Shown: positions 31,391 to 39,292 of the stretch, in pieces
Numbering within the stretch: position 1 is the first letter of the stretch
Layout: each line of letters begins with the position of its first letter
Origin: an uncultured Oscillibacter sp.
GTDB taxonomy: Bacteria > Bacillota > Clostridia > Oscillospirales > Oscillospiraceae
Length of the DNA: 64,000 nucleotides
Direction: 5' to 3'
Assembly: GCA_910577405.1 (NCBI GenBank)
Contig: CAJTMG010000001.1
Location: 227,818 to 291,817, forward strand
Program-made: the position numbers and the translations under genes
Notes under the pieces: generated by a model
Database searches by the model: none
What the model saw: the letters and a program-made list of their open reading frames with translations, nothing else
Told to the model about the DNA's origin: nothing

Positions 31391-31431
31391 AGGGTCAACC
31401 GCTTGCAGCAGCGCCCTTCTGTTTTTATTAT
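31391..31431 (+). terminator. Terminator of the peptide transcript
   Basis: AGGG (31391-31394) pairs with CCCT (31414-31417) and, inside it, CGCT (31400-31403) with AGCG (31410-31413), followed by TCTGTTTTTATTATA. The T run contains the -10 box of the opposing promoter. A longer alternative stem, CGCCCT (31412-31417) with AGGGCG before TTTTTTT (31468-31474), could also terminate. Confidence 0.6.
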
Positions 31432-31454
31432 ACCATTTTCAGCCGCTATGTCAA
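31427..31454 (-). promoter_or_regulatory. Strong opposing promoter (antisense RNA candidate)
   Basis: On the minus strand TTGACA (31449-31454), 16 bases and TATAAT (31427-31432) point back across the 31-codon ORF. It lies downstream of the 52-residue minus-strand gene, so it does not serve that gene. Its RNA would be antisense to the peptide transcript, or could run on toward thrS; no minus-strand T-run terminator is visible between. Confidence 0.7.
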
Positions 31455-31472
31455 GTACGACAGGGCGTTTTT

Positions 31473-31631
31473 TTAGTTTTCCCTATTCGAATTCATACTT
31501 ATAAACATCGCTTCTGTTTCCCGCTGGGCGCTCACCAGACAGGCACGGACGGCGGCAAGGTCTCCCTTATCGAGGTCTTCCAGAGCGTCGGTGATGGCAT
31601 TGAACAGGGTTGTGTACATTTTTGTCTCCAT
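31473..31631 (-). CDS. 52-residue helical protein
   Basis: The ORF starts METKMYTTLFNAITDALEDL and continues as an acidic, alanine-rich helix pair (DKGDLAAVRACLVSAQ, RETEAMFI). AGGAG lies 6 bases before the ATG. A TATAAT box at about 31654-31659 on the minus strand is suitably placed. Similar short helical proteins are, from memory, common in gut Clostridia, without known function. It is transcribed divergently from the XRE regulator at 31774, which may control it. Confidence 0.65.
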   Translation of the reverse strand: METKMYTTLFNAITDALEDLDKGDLAAVRACLVSAQRETEAMFISMNSNREN

Positions 31632-31773
31632 TTGCCGTCTCCTTATCTATTCGATTATAAAGCGTATATTCATCTTAACATACGGGAAATAATGTGTCAG
31701 GATGGATTTTCGTGTAATTAGTCGTGTTGCAAAATGAACTCCGCTTTTATGATAGAAGCATGGGGGAATGACT

Positions 31774-32100
31774 ATGACATTGGATTATTTGGAGATAGGG
31801 AAGCGGATTTCCCGGAGACGGCATCAACTGAAAATGACACAAGCCGCAGTAGAAGAAAAAGCCGGAATTGGCTATAAATATCTTTCCAATGTAGAACGTG
31901 GTATTTCAATTCCCTCCACGGAAGTAGTGATGCGTCTGGCCATGGCTCTGGATACTACGCCGGACGAATTTCTGGTAGGAACAGCCATTCACAACGACGA
32001 ACCATGGCGGACGGTAGCAGACCAGCTCCGGCCCCTCTCGCGAAAACAGCTTCGTTTGGTTTCCAGCTTTATCGACTGGATGCAAAATGAAGAGCTTTAG
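31774..32100 (+). CDS. XRE-family helix-turn-helix regulator
   Basis: The 108-residue protein has a Cro/C1 helix-turn-helix (about 5-62: IGKRISRRRHQLKMTQAAVEEK, then YLSNVERGISIPSTEVVMRL, in parts) followed by a short helical tail ending SFIDWMQNEEL. The ATG at 31774 is preferred over 31768 because GGGGGA then has a proper spacing. Small regulators of this type often control themselves and a divergent neighbour, here the 52-residue gene. No phage or plasmid genes surround it. Confidence 0.85.
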   Translation: MTLDYLEIGKRISRRRHQLKMTQAAVEEKAGIGYKYLSNVERGISIPSTEVVMRLAMALDTTPDEFLVGTAIHNDEPWRTVADQLRPLSRKQLRLVSSFIDWMQNEEL

Positions 32101-32125
32101 AAATATCTTGGCAAAAACAGCAAAA

Positions 32126-32167
32126 AAAGAGGAGACGTACCAAACATGGTATATCTCCTCTTTTATT
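32126..32167. terminator. Bidirectional terminator between XRE gene and rplQ
   Basis: AAAGAGGAGA (32126-32135) pairs with TCTCCTCTTT (32154-32163), extended inside by TACC/GGTA. T runs leave on both strands (TTTTATT on plus, TTTTTTT on minus). It is the end of the S10-spc-alpha operon. Confidence 0.88.
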
Positions 32168-32176
32168 CTGACAGGC

Positions 32177-32512
32177 TCAGACCAGCTCAATGACAGCGGT
32201 TTCGGCAGCATCGCCGCGGCGGGTACCGGTACGGACGATCCGGGTATAACCGCCGTTGCGCTCCGCGTAGGTAGGAGCGATTTCCTTAAAGAGCTTCTTG
32301 CACACGTCCTCCCGGGTGATGAAGCTGAGGGCCTGACGGTATGCGGCCAGGTCGTTTTTCTTACCCAGGGTAATCATTTTTTCAGCCAGGGGCTTGATTT
32401 CCTTGGCGCGGGTAATGGTGGTTTCCATCTTCCCGTTATCCAGGAAATCCGTGACCTGCTGACGAAGCATAGCTCTGCGCTGGTCAGAGGTCTTACCGAG
32501 CTTTCGAGGCAT
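32177..32512 (-). CDS. rplQ: 50S ribosomal protein L17
   Basis: The 111-residue protein starts MPRKLGKTSDQRRAMLR and has the L17 segment TITRAKEIKPLAEKMITL. It lies near the exit of the peptide tunnel. It is the last gene of the long ribosomal operon, with AAGGAGG upstream and the terminator 14 bases after its stop. Confidence 0.97.
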   Translation of the reverse strand: MPRKLGKTSDQRRAMLRQQVTDFLDNGKMETTITRAKEIKPLAEKMITLGKKNDLAAYRQALSFITREDVCKKLFKEIAPTYAERNGGYTRIVRTGTRRGDAAETAVIELV

Positions 32513-32631
32513 ATTGAATTCCTCCTTCTAATCGTAATCGGGGGTTCCAGCGGGCGCGGCTGGAAGGGAGTATAGACAAGGCGGCTGACGCACCGTCCCA
32601 GGGAGCCGGAACGGTGGTCAGGGGCTTCAGA

Positions 32632-33582
32632 TCAATTAGCGTCCTCGTCGGCGAGATGCAGGCCCATCATAGCCAGCTTGTTAATGACCTCCTCCAGGGA
32701 CTTGCGGCCCAGGTTGCGCACCTTCATCATTTCGTCTTCGGTCTTGGAGATCAAGTCTTCAACGGTATTGATATTGGCGCGCTTGAGGCAGTTGAAGCTG
32801 CGGACGGACAAATCCAGTTCCTCAATGGTCATTTCCAGCACCTTATCCCGCTGCGCCTCGGCCTTCTCCACCACGGTAGGCCGGCTGCCCACGTTCTCGC
32901 TGAGGTCGGTGAAGAGGGTGAAGTGGTCACAGAGGATTTTCGCGCCCAGAGACACAGCGTCCCGGGCAGGGATGGTGCCGTCTGTCCAGACCTCCAAAGT
33001 CAGCTTATCGAAATCGGAGCAGGAACCAACGCGGGTCGGCTCCACGGAATAGTTGACCTTACGGACGGGGGTATAAATGGAGTCCACGGCGATGGTGCCA
33101 ATGATATTTTTCGGGGGCTTATTCCGGTCCGCGGGCACGTACCCACGGCCATGGGAAAGGGTGATCTCCATGTTGAGGGAAGCCCCGTTGTCCAGCGTAG
33201 CGATATGCAGATCAGGATTCAGAATCTCTACCTCGCCGTCGGCCTTGATATCTCCGGCGGTGACGACGCAGGGACCCACGGCTTCGATATAAACGGTCTT
33301 CGTCGTCTCGCAGAGGAGCTTCGTCAAAAGTTCCTTGACGTTCAGAACGATCTCCGTCACGTCCTCCTTCACGCCGGGGATGGTAGAGAACTCATGCTGA
33401 ACGCCGCTGATCTTAATGGTCGTCGGCGCGGTTCCGGGCAGCGAGGACAGCAGAATCCGCCGCAGCGCGTTGCCCAGGGTCGTTCCGTAGCCTCTTTCCA
33501 GGGGTTCCACAACGTACTTGCCATACGTCACGTCGCCGGGCGTCTCGATGCACTCGATCTGGGGCTTTTCAATTGCAACCAT
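32632..33582 (-). CDS. rpoA: RNA polymerase subunit alpha
   Basis: The 316-residue protein has the N-terminal dimer domain (YGKYVVEPLERGYGTTLGNALRR, in parts, and ILLSSLPGTA) and the C-terminal domain (about 250-316) with ELDLSVRSFNCLKRANI and LGRKSLEEV, which contacts UP elements and activators. It nucleates polymerase assembly. Position between rpsD and rplQ is the usual one. 119 bases without a gene separate it from rplQ. Confidence 0.97.
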   Translation of the reverse strand: MVAIEKPQIECIETPGDVTYGKYVVEPLERGYGTTLGNALRRILLSSLPGTAPTTIKISGVQHEFSTIPGVKEDVTEIVLNVKELLTKLLCETTKTVYIEAVGPCVVTAGDIKADGEVEILNPDLHIATLDNGASLNMEITLSHGRGYVPADRNKPPKNIIGTIAVDSIYTPVRKVNYSVEPTRVGSCSDFDKLTLEVWTDGTIPARDAVSLGAKILCDHFTLFTDLSENVGSRPTVVEKAEAQRDKVLEMTIEELDLSVRSFNCLKRANINTVEDLISKTEDEMMKVRNLGRKSLEEVINKLAMMGLHLADEDAN

Positions 33583-33670
33583 GCAGTACCCTCCTTAAAA
33601 TCTTCTCAATGCGGCCATACGCTCCCGCAGGCCGCCTGCGGTTCCGGTCATTCTTGAGGGTATCCTCCGA

Positions 33671-34273
33671 TTACTTGGAGTAAAGCTCAACGATCAGATG
33701 CTCCTCCACGGGGATATCAATGTCCTCCCGGGCGGGGAGGCGCGTCACGGTACCCTTCAGCGTGTTCTTCTCGCGCTCCATCCAGGGGGGCAGGAGGAAG
33801 ATGGGGGCGTCCTGACCGGTGAGGCGCTTGAAGACCTCGGAAGACCGGCTGGACTCGGCGACTTCAATCACGTCACCGGCCTTCACCTGATAAGAAGGAA
33901 TGTTGACCTTCCGGCCGTTGACGGTAAAATGGGCATGGTTCACCAGCTGACGGGCCTGACGGCGGGTCATGGCGAAGCCCATCCGGTAAACGACGTTATC
34001 CAGCCGGCGCTCCACGTTAATCAGCAGATTGTCGCCGGTCTTGCCGGGAGCGGCAGCGGCGGCCTCGTAGTAGCTGTGGAACTGCTTTTCGAGAATGCCG
34101 TAGATAAACTTGACCTTCTGCTTCTCGTTGAGCTGGATACCGTACTCGCTCTTCTTCTTGCGCATCTGGCCGCCGGGATTCCGATTGGTCTCCTTCTTGG
34201 CGTAACCCATGACGGCGGGGGAAATACCCAGAGCCTTGCAGCGCTTGGCAATGGGCTGCATATTTCTTGCCAT
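33671..34273 (-). CDS. rpsD: 30S ribosomal protein S4 (zinc-free form)
   Basis: The 200-residue protein has the S4 RNA-binding domain (about 90-155, ERRLDNVVYRMGFAMTRRQARQL in parts). The N-terminus, MARNMQPIAKRCKALGISP, has one cysteine instead of the four-cysteine zinc knuckle, the so-called C-minus form. S4 starts assembly of the 30S body and in many bacteria controls its own operon. The ribosome-binding site is AGGAGG. Confidence 0.96.
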   Translation of the reverse strand: MARNMQPIAKRCKALGISPAVMGYAKKETNRNPGGQMRKKKSEYGIQLNEKQKVKFIYGILEKQFHSYYEAAAAAPGKTGDNLLINVERRLDNVVYRMGFAMTRRQARQLVNHAHFTVNGRKVNIPSYQVKAGDVIEVAESSRSSEVFKRLTGQDAPIFLLPPWMEREKNTLKGTVTRLPAREDIDIPVEEHLIVELYSK

Positions 34274-34295
34274 TTCGAATTACCTCCTCTTTCGA

Positions 34296-34700
34296 TCAGA
34301 CGCGGCGGCGCTTGGGCGGGCGGCATCCGTTATGAGGGATGGGGGTGACGTCCTTGATCATGGTCACTTCCAGGCCCACCGCCTGAAGCGCGCGGATAGC
34401 GGCCTCACGACCCTGGCCGGGGCCCTTGACGAAGACTTCAACGGTCTTCAGGCCATGCTCCATGGCGGCGCGGGCGGCGGTTTCAGCGGCGGTCTGGGCG
34501 GCGAAGGGGGTAGACTTCTTGCTCCCCCGGAAGCCGAGCCCGCCGGAAGAGGCCCAGGAGATGGCGTTGCCCTGGGTATCGGTGACGGTCACCATGGTAT
34601 TGTTGAAGGAAGAACGGATATGGACCTGGCCACGTTCAATGTTCTTCCGCTCACGGCGGCGGCGGATGACCTTTTTACCGCCGGATTTCTGTCCTGCCAT
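34296..34700 (-). CDS. rpsK: 30S ribosomal protein S11
   Basis: The 134-residue protein carries GQVHIRSSFNNTMVTVTDTQG and the basic end NGCRPPKRRRV typical of S11, which sits on the platform near the mRNA exit. Order rpsM-rpsK-rpsD-rpoA is conserved. AAGGAGGG precedes the ATG. Confidence 0.97.
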   Translation of the reverse strand: MAGQKSGGKKVIRRRRERKNIERGQVHIRSSFNNTMVTVTDTQGNAISWASSGGLGFRGSKKSTPFAAQTAAETAARAAMEHGLKTVEVFVKGPGQGREAAIRALQAVGLEVTMIKDVTPIPHNGCRPPKRRRV

Positions 34701-34715
34701 ATAGATTCTCCCTCC

Positions 34716-35081
34716 TTACTTCTTCTTGTTGGCGATGGTCTTCTTGGGACCCTTCCGGGTACGGGCGTTGGTCTTGCTGCGCTGACCCCGGACGGGCAGT
34801 CCCTTGCGATGCCGGAGGCCCCGATAGCAGCCGATTTCGCTGAGCCGCTTGATATCCAGGGCGGTCTGACGGCGCAGGTCGCCCTCCACGGTATAATCAT
34901 CGATGGCGTCGCGGAGCTTCTGCTCATCGGCGTCGCTGAGGTCTTTCACCCGGGTATCGGGATTCACGCCGGTCTTGGCCAGGATATCCTTGGCGCTCTT
35001 ACGGCCGATGCCATAGATATAGGTCAGGCCGATTTCAATGCGCTTATCCTTCGGCAGGTCGATGCCGGAAATACGTGCCAT
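34716..35081 (-). CDS. rpsM: 30S ribosomal protein S13
   Basis: The 121-residue protein starts MARISGIDLPKDKRIEIGLTY and ends with the basic tail GPKKTIANKKK; RGLRHRKGLPVRGQRSKTNAR (in parts) is the S13 signature. It lies in the 30S head and contacts the P-site tRNA and L5. Confidence 0.97.
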   Translation of the reverse strand: MARISGIDLPKDKRIEIGLTYIYGIGRKSAKDILAKTGVNPDTRVKDLSDADEQKLRDAIDDYTVEGDLRRQTALDIKRLSEIGCYRGLRHRKGLPVRGQRSKTNARTRKGPKKTIANKKK

Positions 35082-35103
35082 AATGCACCTCCAATTTCTC
35101 TTC

Positions 35104-35217
35104 TTAGCCCTGTCTCTGCTTGTGCTTGGGGTTCTCGCAAATGACCATAACGCGGCCTTTGCGCCGGATGACCTTGCACTTTTCGCACATGGGCTTCACG
35201 GACGGTCTTACTTTCAT
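35104..35217 (-). CDS. rpmJ: 50S ribosomal protein L36
   Basis: A 37-codon gene reads MKVRPSVKPMCEKCKVIRR and ends NPKHKQRQG. The C-x2-C and later Cys and His form the zinc site of the zinc-containing form. It lies between infA and rpsM as usual. Confidence 0.95.
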   Translation of the reverse strand: MKVRPSVKPMCEKCKVIRRKGRVMVICENPKHKQRQG

Positions 35218-35253
35218 AGCTTGAAACCATTCCTTTCAGCGGTATAAAGGTTA

Positions 35254-35472
35254 TTACTTGCTGCGCCAGGTGATCCGGCCCCGGGTCAGGTCGTAGGGGG
35301 ACATTTCCACCGTGACCTTATCGCCTGGCAGGATCCGGATGAAATTCATCCTGAGCTTCCCGGAGATGAACGCCAGTATTGTGTGTCCATTTCCAATGTC
35401 TACCTTGAATGTCGTATTGGGCAGGGCTTCCACCACGACGCCCTCTACCTCGATCATATCGGATTTTGCCAA
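35254..35472 (-). CDS. infA: Translation initiation factor IF-1, UUG start
   Basis: The 72-residue S1-fold protein (MAKSDMIEVEGVVVEALPN, in which the first M is read from TTG) ends SPYDLTRGRITWRSK. IF-1 blocks the A site during initiation. The start codon is TTG at 35472, with GGAGGG 8 bases upstream; the next ATG would remove five residues of the conserved start. A UUG start is discriminated against by the initiation machinery, so it may tune IF-1 output. Confidence 0.95.
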   Translation of the reverse strand: MAKSDMIEVEGVVVEALPNTTFKVDIGNGHTILAFISGKLRMNFIRILPGDKVTVEMSPYDLTRGRITWRSK

Positions 35473-35475
35473 ACG

Positions 35476-35760
35476 TTATCCCTCCTGGTCCGGCTGGATT
35501 GCTTCCCGGTATCCCGCAAGGGTCCGGCGAAGCTCGCTGTTGCTGATTTTCTCCCCGCTTTTGATCTTCTCGGCAAGGCGGGTGTTCTCAGCGCTGAAGA
35601 AGCTCGCATGACGCCGCTTCTTCCGCTTTGGCGCTTCCACCTTCCTCGATTTTCCGTCCGCCAGCAGGAGATACTCTCCCTCCACGGCCAGCACGCAGAA
35701 CAATTTGCCCTTGTCCCGCCCGGCCTCGGAACGGACGATGTTTGATTTCGCAATTTCCAT
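35476..35760 (-). CDS. KOW-domain RNA-binding protein
   Basis: The 94-residue protein has an N-terminal KOW-like barrel (IVRSEAGRDKGKLFCVLAVEG, in parts) and a basic middle (RKVEAPKRKKRRH). Clostridia commonly carry this L14e-like protein between map and infA; it is thought to bind ribosomal RNA, but the role is not established. It ends three bases before the infA start codon. Confidence 0.85.
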   Translation of the reverse strand: MEIAKSNIVRSEAGRDKGKLFCVLAVEGEYLLLADGKSRKVEAPKRKKRRHASFFSAENTRLAEKIKSGEKISNSELRRTLAGYREAIQPDQEG

Positions 35761-35774
35761 GCGTCCACCTGTCG

Positions 35775-36527
35775 TCAGATAGCGGGAGCCGTCAGAATTT
35801 CCGGCTCGCCGTCTGTAATCAGGATTGTGTTTTCATAATGGGCCGCCATTTTCCCGTCAGCGGTCCGGACGGTCCACCCATCGTCCATCTGAACGATCGA
35901 TGCTGCGCCGGCGTTCACCATCGGTTCCACGGCCAGGGTCATACCCCGAAGGAGCCGGGGCCCGTGACCTGGGCGGCCATAATTGGGGATCTCGGGAGGC
36001 TCGTGCATTTTGGAGCCAACGCCATGGCCCACGTATTCCCGGACAATGGAAAATCCGTTGCCCTCCGCGCAAGCCTGCACAGCCGCGGAGATATCCTGAA
36101 GCCGCTGACCCTGCCGGGCGTAGCGGATTCCCTCAAAGAAGCTCTGCCGCGTAACGTCAATCAAACGCTGTGCCTCCGGACTGACTCTCCCGCAGGGAAA
36201 TGTTGCCGCGCAGTCTCCATGGAATCCCCCGATGTACGCGCCCACGTCGATGCTGACGATATCGCCCTCATGGAGCGCCCTTTTCCCAGGGATACCATGA
36301 ATAATCTCGTCATTCACACTGATGCACACACTGGCAGGGAACCCGTTGTAATGGAGGAAGGACGGCACGGCGCCCTGCTTCCGGATAAACCGTTCCACCT
36401 CATCATTGATTGACTGGGTTGTTACGCCGGGCCTTACCATTTCCCCTGCAAGGGCACGGGCAGCCGCGGTAATTTTTCCGGCACGGCGCATCAAGTCAAT
36501 CTCGTGAGAGGATTTGAGGATAATCAT
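35775..36527 (-). CDS. map: Methionine aminopeptidase type I
   Basis: The 250-residue enzyme removes the initiator methionine. It has HYNGFPASVCISVNDEIIHG, the metal ligands in SIDVGAYIGGFHGD and VGHGVGSKMHEPPEIPNYG (in parts), and the final glutamate region NTILITDGEPEIL. The start at 36527 (MIILKSSHEID) has GGGGAG upstream and lies 4 bases after the adk stop. Confidence 0.96.
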   Translation of the reverse strand: MIILKSSHEIDLMRRAGKITAAARALAGEMVRPGVTTQSINDEVERFIRKQGAVPSFLHYNGFPASVCISVNDEIIHGIPGKRALHEGDIVSIDVGAYIGGFHGDCAATFPCGRVSPEAQRLIDVTRQSFFEGIRYARQGQRLQDISAAVQACAEGNGFSIVREYVGHGVGSKMHEPPEIPNYGRPGHGPRLLRGMTLAVEPMVNAGAASIVQMDDGWTVRTADGKMAAHYENTILITDGEPEILTAPAI

Positions 36528-36531
36528 TCCG

Positions 36532-37164
36532 TCATCTCCCCAGGGCATAGAGGATGGCTTTGGAAGTCTCCTCCACCGTGGGCTGATTCTCCACGGACTT
36601 CAGCAGACCCCTCTGAGCATAGAAAGCCTTGAGCGGTTCTGTCTCCTTATGATAGACCTGAAGGCGGGATTTAACCGTCTCAGGCGCATCGTCTTTACGC
36701 TGGATCAGGGCTGCGCCGCACTTGTCGCACACGCCCTCTTTCACGGGGGGCACCGCCACGACATGATAGCTTGCGCCGCAGTCCGGGCAGACCCGCCGGC
36801 CGCTCATGCGCTCCATGATGGTCTCGTCGGAAATCTCGATGGAGACCACGCTGTCGAACGCGACGCCGGCCTTTTCCAGGGCCTCCGCCTGGGCGATGGT
36901 CCGGGGCACGCCGTCCAGGATGTAGCCCTTTTCGCAGTCGCTCTCGGCAAGCCGCTCGGTGATAATCCCGATAATGACTTCATCCGGCACCAGCTGGCCC
37001 GCGTCCATAAACGCCTTGGCCTTCAAGCCGGTAGGAGTGCCGTTCTTCACTGCCGCCCGGAGGATGTTGCCGGTAGAAATGGTTGGGATATCCAGCTCCT
37101 TGCACAGAATTTCGGCCTGGGTCCCCTTTCCGGCGCCGGGGGCACCTAACAGAATCAGTTTCAT
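36532..37164 (-). CDS. adk: Adenylate kinase (zinc-lid form)
   Basis: The 210-residue enzyme balances AMP, ADP and ATP. The P-loop is GAPGAGKGTQAE; the lid has CPDCG and CDKCG, the four-cysteine zinc site of Gram-positive enzymes. The start at 37164 (MKLILLG) follows AAAGGGG; the longer frame adds 11 unconserved residues. Confidence 0.96.
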   Translation of the reverse strand: MKLILLGAPGAGKGTQAEILCKELDIPTISTGNILRAAVKNGTPTGLKAKAFMDAGQLVPDEVIIGIITERLAESDCEKGYILDGVPRTIAQAEALEKAGVAFDSVVSIEISDETIMERMSGRRVCPDCGASYHVVAVPPVKEGVCDKCGAALIQRKDDAPETVKSRLQVYHKETEPLKAFYAQRGLLKSVENQPTVEETSKAILYALGR

Positions 37165-37231
37165 AAACGACCCCTTTCGGACACAGGCAAAGCCCATGCC
37201 CGCCGCGTTTCCGGCAGCGGCTCGCCGGGTT

Positions 37232-37255
37232 CCAGGGGGCTGTCACACCCCCTGG
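37232..37255 (-). promoter_or_regulatory. GC-rich hairpin between secY and adk
   Basis: CCAGGGGG (37232-37239) and CCCCCTGG (37248-37255) form an 8-bp stem with an 8-base loop in the 105-base gap after secY. Without a T run it is more likely a processing or partial pause site than a terminator. Confidence 0.5.
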
Positions 37256-37269
37256 CTGGCCTGCTGTTC

Positions 37270-38637
37270 TTACAGGAAGCCCTTATACTGACGCATAATC
37301 ATCTGGTTCTCCAGGGCCTTCACCGTCTCAAGGGCCACGCCCACAACGATGATAACGGAAGTGCCGCCGATAGCCACGGAGTTATTCCCCAGAATCTTGC
37401 CGATCAGCAGGGGGCAGAGGGCCACGATACCCAGATAGATAGCGCCGAACAGGGTAATCTTATTGAGCACCCGCCGGATGAAATCCACCGTAGGCTTGCC
37501 GGGCCGGAAACCGGGGATATAGCCGCCCTGATTTTTCAGGTTGTTGGCGATCTCCACCGGGTTGAACTGAATACTGGAATAGAAATAGCTGAAGCCAATG
37601 ATCAGGATAAAGTAGACCACCATATAGATGATAGACTTGGTATCAATGGCGTCGTAAATGCTGCGGGAGATGGTGCCCTCGGCAGGGATGCCCACAAAGC
37701 TCCATACGGTGATGGGCAGGGAGGCGATGCTCTGGGCGAAGATGATCGGCAGGACGCCGGCCATGCTGACTTTCATGGGGAGGTTGCTGCTCTGGCCGCC
37801 GTAGGTCTTCCGGCCCACCTGACGCTTGGCGTACTGGACAGGAATCCGGCGCTCGGCGTCATTGATAAGAACGATGAAGGCGATCAGGGCCAGGCCGCCC
37901 ACCAGCAGGAGGACGACTGCCCAGGGAGCCATACCGGAATTCAAAGTCTGTTCCGCGGCCTCGGCGGAATAACCGGCCTGGGTCAGGGACTCCAGACTCA
38001 TGGTGCCGTTCCGGACAGCGTTCCAGGTACTCACGCCCCGGATCATGCCTTCCACCATACTGGGCACCCGGGAGACGATACCGGCGAACAGGATAATGGA
38101 GATACCGTTGCCGACGCCGAACTCAGTGACCTGCTCGCCCATCCACATAACGAAAGACGAACCGGCAATCAAAGACACGATAATGACCAGCGCGGGCCAG
38201 ATACCGGAGTCAGAGAGGATGCCGTAGCGTTTCATCATCATATAATAGCCCACGGCCTGGAGAACTGCGATAGCCACGGTAGTATAGCGGGTAATGGACT
38301 GGATTTTCTTCCTGCCCTCCTCGCCGCCGTTCTTGGCCAGATTCTCGAGATACGGGATAGCCACGGTCAGGAGCTGAATGATGATGGAGCTGTTGATATA
38401 GGGCTGGATACTGAGGGCGAACACGGTAGCCGTAGCGAAGGCGCCGCCGCTCATGACGTTATACAGACCCAGGATTGTCGCGCCCATGCTGTTGAGCTGG
38501 CTTTCCAGAAGGTCGGTATTGATATAAGGGACAGTGATTGCGTTGCCGATTCGGAAAATCAGCAGGATAAACAGGGTGAAGACGATTTTCTTCTGCAGTT
38601 CAGGGATTTTCCAGGCTTTGCGGATGGTTTGAATCAC
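37270..38637 (-). CDS. secY: Protein translocase channel subunit SecY
   Basis: The 455-residue protein has ten membrane helices, beginning IPELQKKIVFTLFILLIFRIG, with the cytosolic loop ERRIPVQYAKR involved in SecA and ribosome contact. It forms the SecYEG protein-conducting channel. The start lies one base after the rplO stop. Confidence 0.97.
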   Translation of the reverse strand: MIQTIRKAWKIPELQKKIVFTLFILLIFRIGNAITVPYINTDLLESQLNSMGATILGLYNVMSGGAFATATVFALSIQPYINSSIIIQLLTVAIPYLENLAKNGGEEGRKKIQSITRYTTVAIAVLQAVGYYMMMKRYGILSDSGIWPALVIIVSLIAGSSFVMWMGEQVTEFGVGNGISIILFAGIVSRVPSMVEGMIRGVSTWNAVRNGTMSLESLTQAGYSAEAAEQTLNSGMAPWAVVLLLVGGLALIAFIVLINDAERRIPVQYAKRQVGRKTYGGQSSNLPMKVSMAGVLPIIFAQSIASLPITVWSFVGIPAEGTISRSIYDAIDTKSIIYMVVYFILIIGFSYFYSSIQFNPVEIANNLKNQGGYIPGFRPGKPTVDFIRRVLNKITLFGAIYLGIVALCPLLIGKILGNNSVAIGGTSVIIVVGVALETVKALENQMIMRQYKGFL

Positions 38638-38638
38638 T

Positions 38639-39079
38639 TCACTTCACCTCCGCCTTCCCGCCGGCCGCTTCGATGGCTTCCTTGGCAGATGCGGAGAAGG
38701 CATTCGCCTGCACAGTAAGTTTTTTGGAGACCTTGCCGCTGCCCAGGACCTTATAGCCGTAGGCGCACTTGGAGAGAACGCCCTTTTCCAGCAGCGCCTC
38801 GGCGGTAACGGTATCACCGTCGTTGAACCGGTTCAGCGCGCTGAGGTTGATGGTCTCCAGGGGTTTGGCAAAGATGTTGTTGAATCCGCGCTTGGGCACC
38901 CGGCGGGCGAGGGGCATCTGGCCGCCTTCAAAGCCCACACGGACCTTACCGCCGGACCGGGCCTTCTGACCCTTGTGACCCCGGCCGCCGGTCTTACCAT
39001 TGCCGGAACCAGCGCCCCGGCCCTTGCGGTATGCCGGACGGACAGAGCCTTCGGCGGGAGACAGTTCGCTCAGTTTCAT
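38639..39079 (-). CDS. rplO: 50S ribosomal protein L15
   Basis: The 146-residue protein starts MKLSELSPAEGSVRPAYRKG and has GRGAGSGNGKTGGRGHKGQ, the glycine-rich RNA-binding arm. AAGGAGG precedes ATG 39079; seven extra residues of the open frame are not typical. Confidence 0.97.
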   Translation of the reverse strand: MKLSELSPAEGSVRPAYRKGRGAGSGNGKTGGRGHKGQKARSGGKVRVGFEGGQMPLARRVPKRGFNNIFAKPLETINLSALNRFNDGDTVTAEALLEKGVLSKCAYGYKVLGSGKVSKKLTVQANAFSASAKEAIEAAGGKAEVK

Positions 39080-39096
39080 AATTGTGCCTCCTTCAT

Positions 39097-39279
39097 TCAC
39101 TTCTCTTCAGTGACCCGCAGCAGGTAGCCGATCTTGGCCACTTTCCCGCGGGTAGGATTGTTGTCCGGCTGCACGGTAACGTCGCCGATCTTGCGCAGGC
39201 CCAGGGAGTGCGCGGTGGCGATCTGCTTTTCCAGCCGGCCGTTCAAGCTCTTAACAAGCTCAATCTTCAAGTTTCCCAT
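39097..39279 (-). CDS. rpmD: 50S ribosomal protein L30
   Basis: The 60-residue protein starts MGNLKIELVKSLNGR and has the L30 pattern LGLRKIGDVTVQPDNN. AAGGAGG lies before the ATG at 39279. It is the short bacterial form. Confidence 0.96.
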   Translation of the reverse strand: MGNLKIELVKSLNGRLEKQIATAHSLGLRKIGDVTVQPDNNPTRGKVAKIGYLLRVTEEK

Positions 39280-39292
39280 ATTCTGCGCCTCC

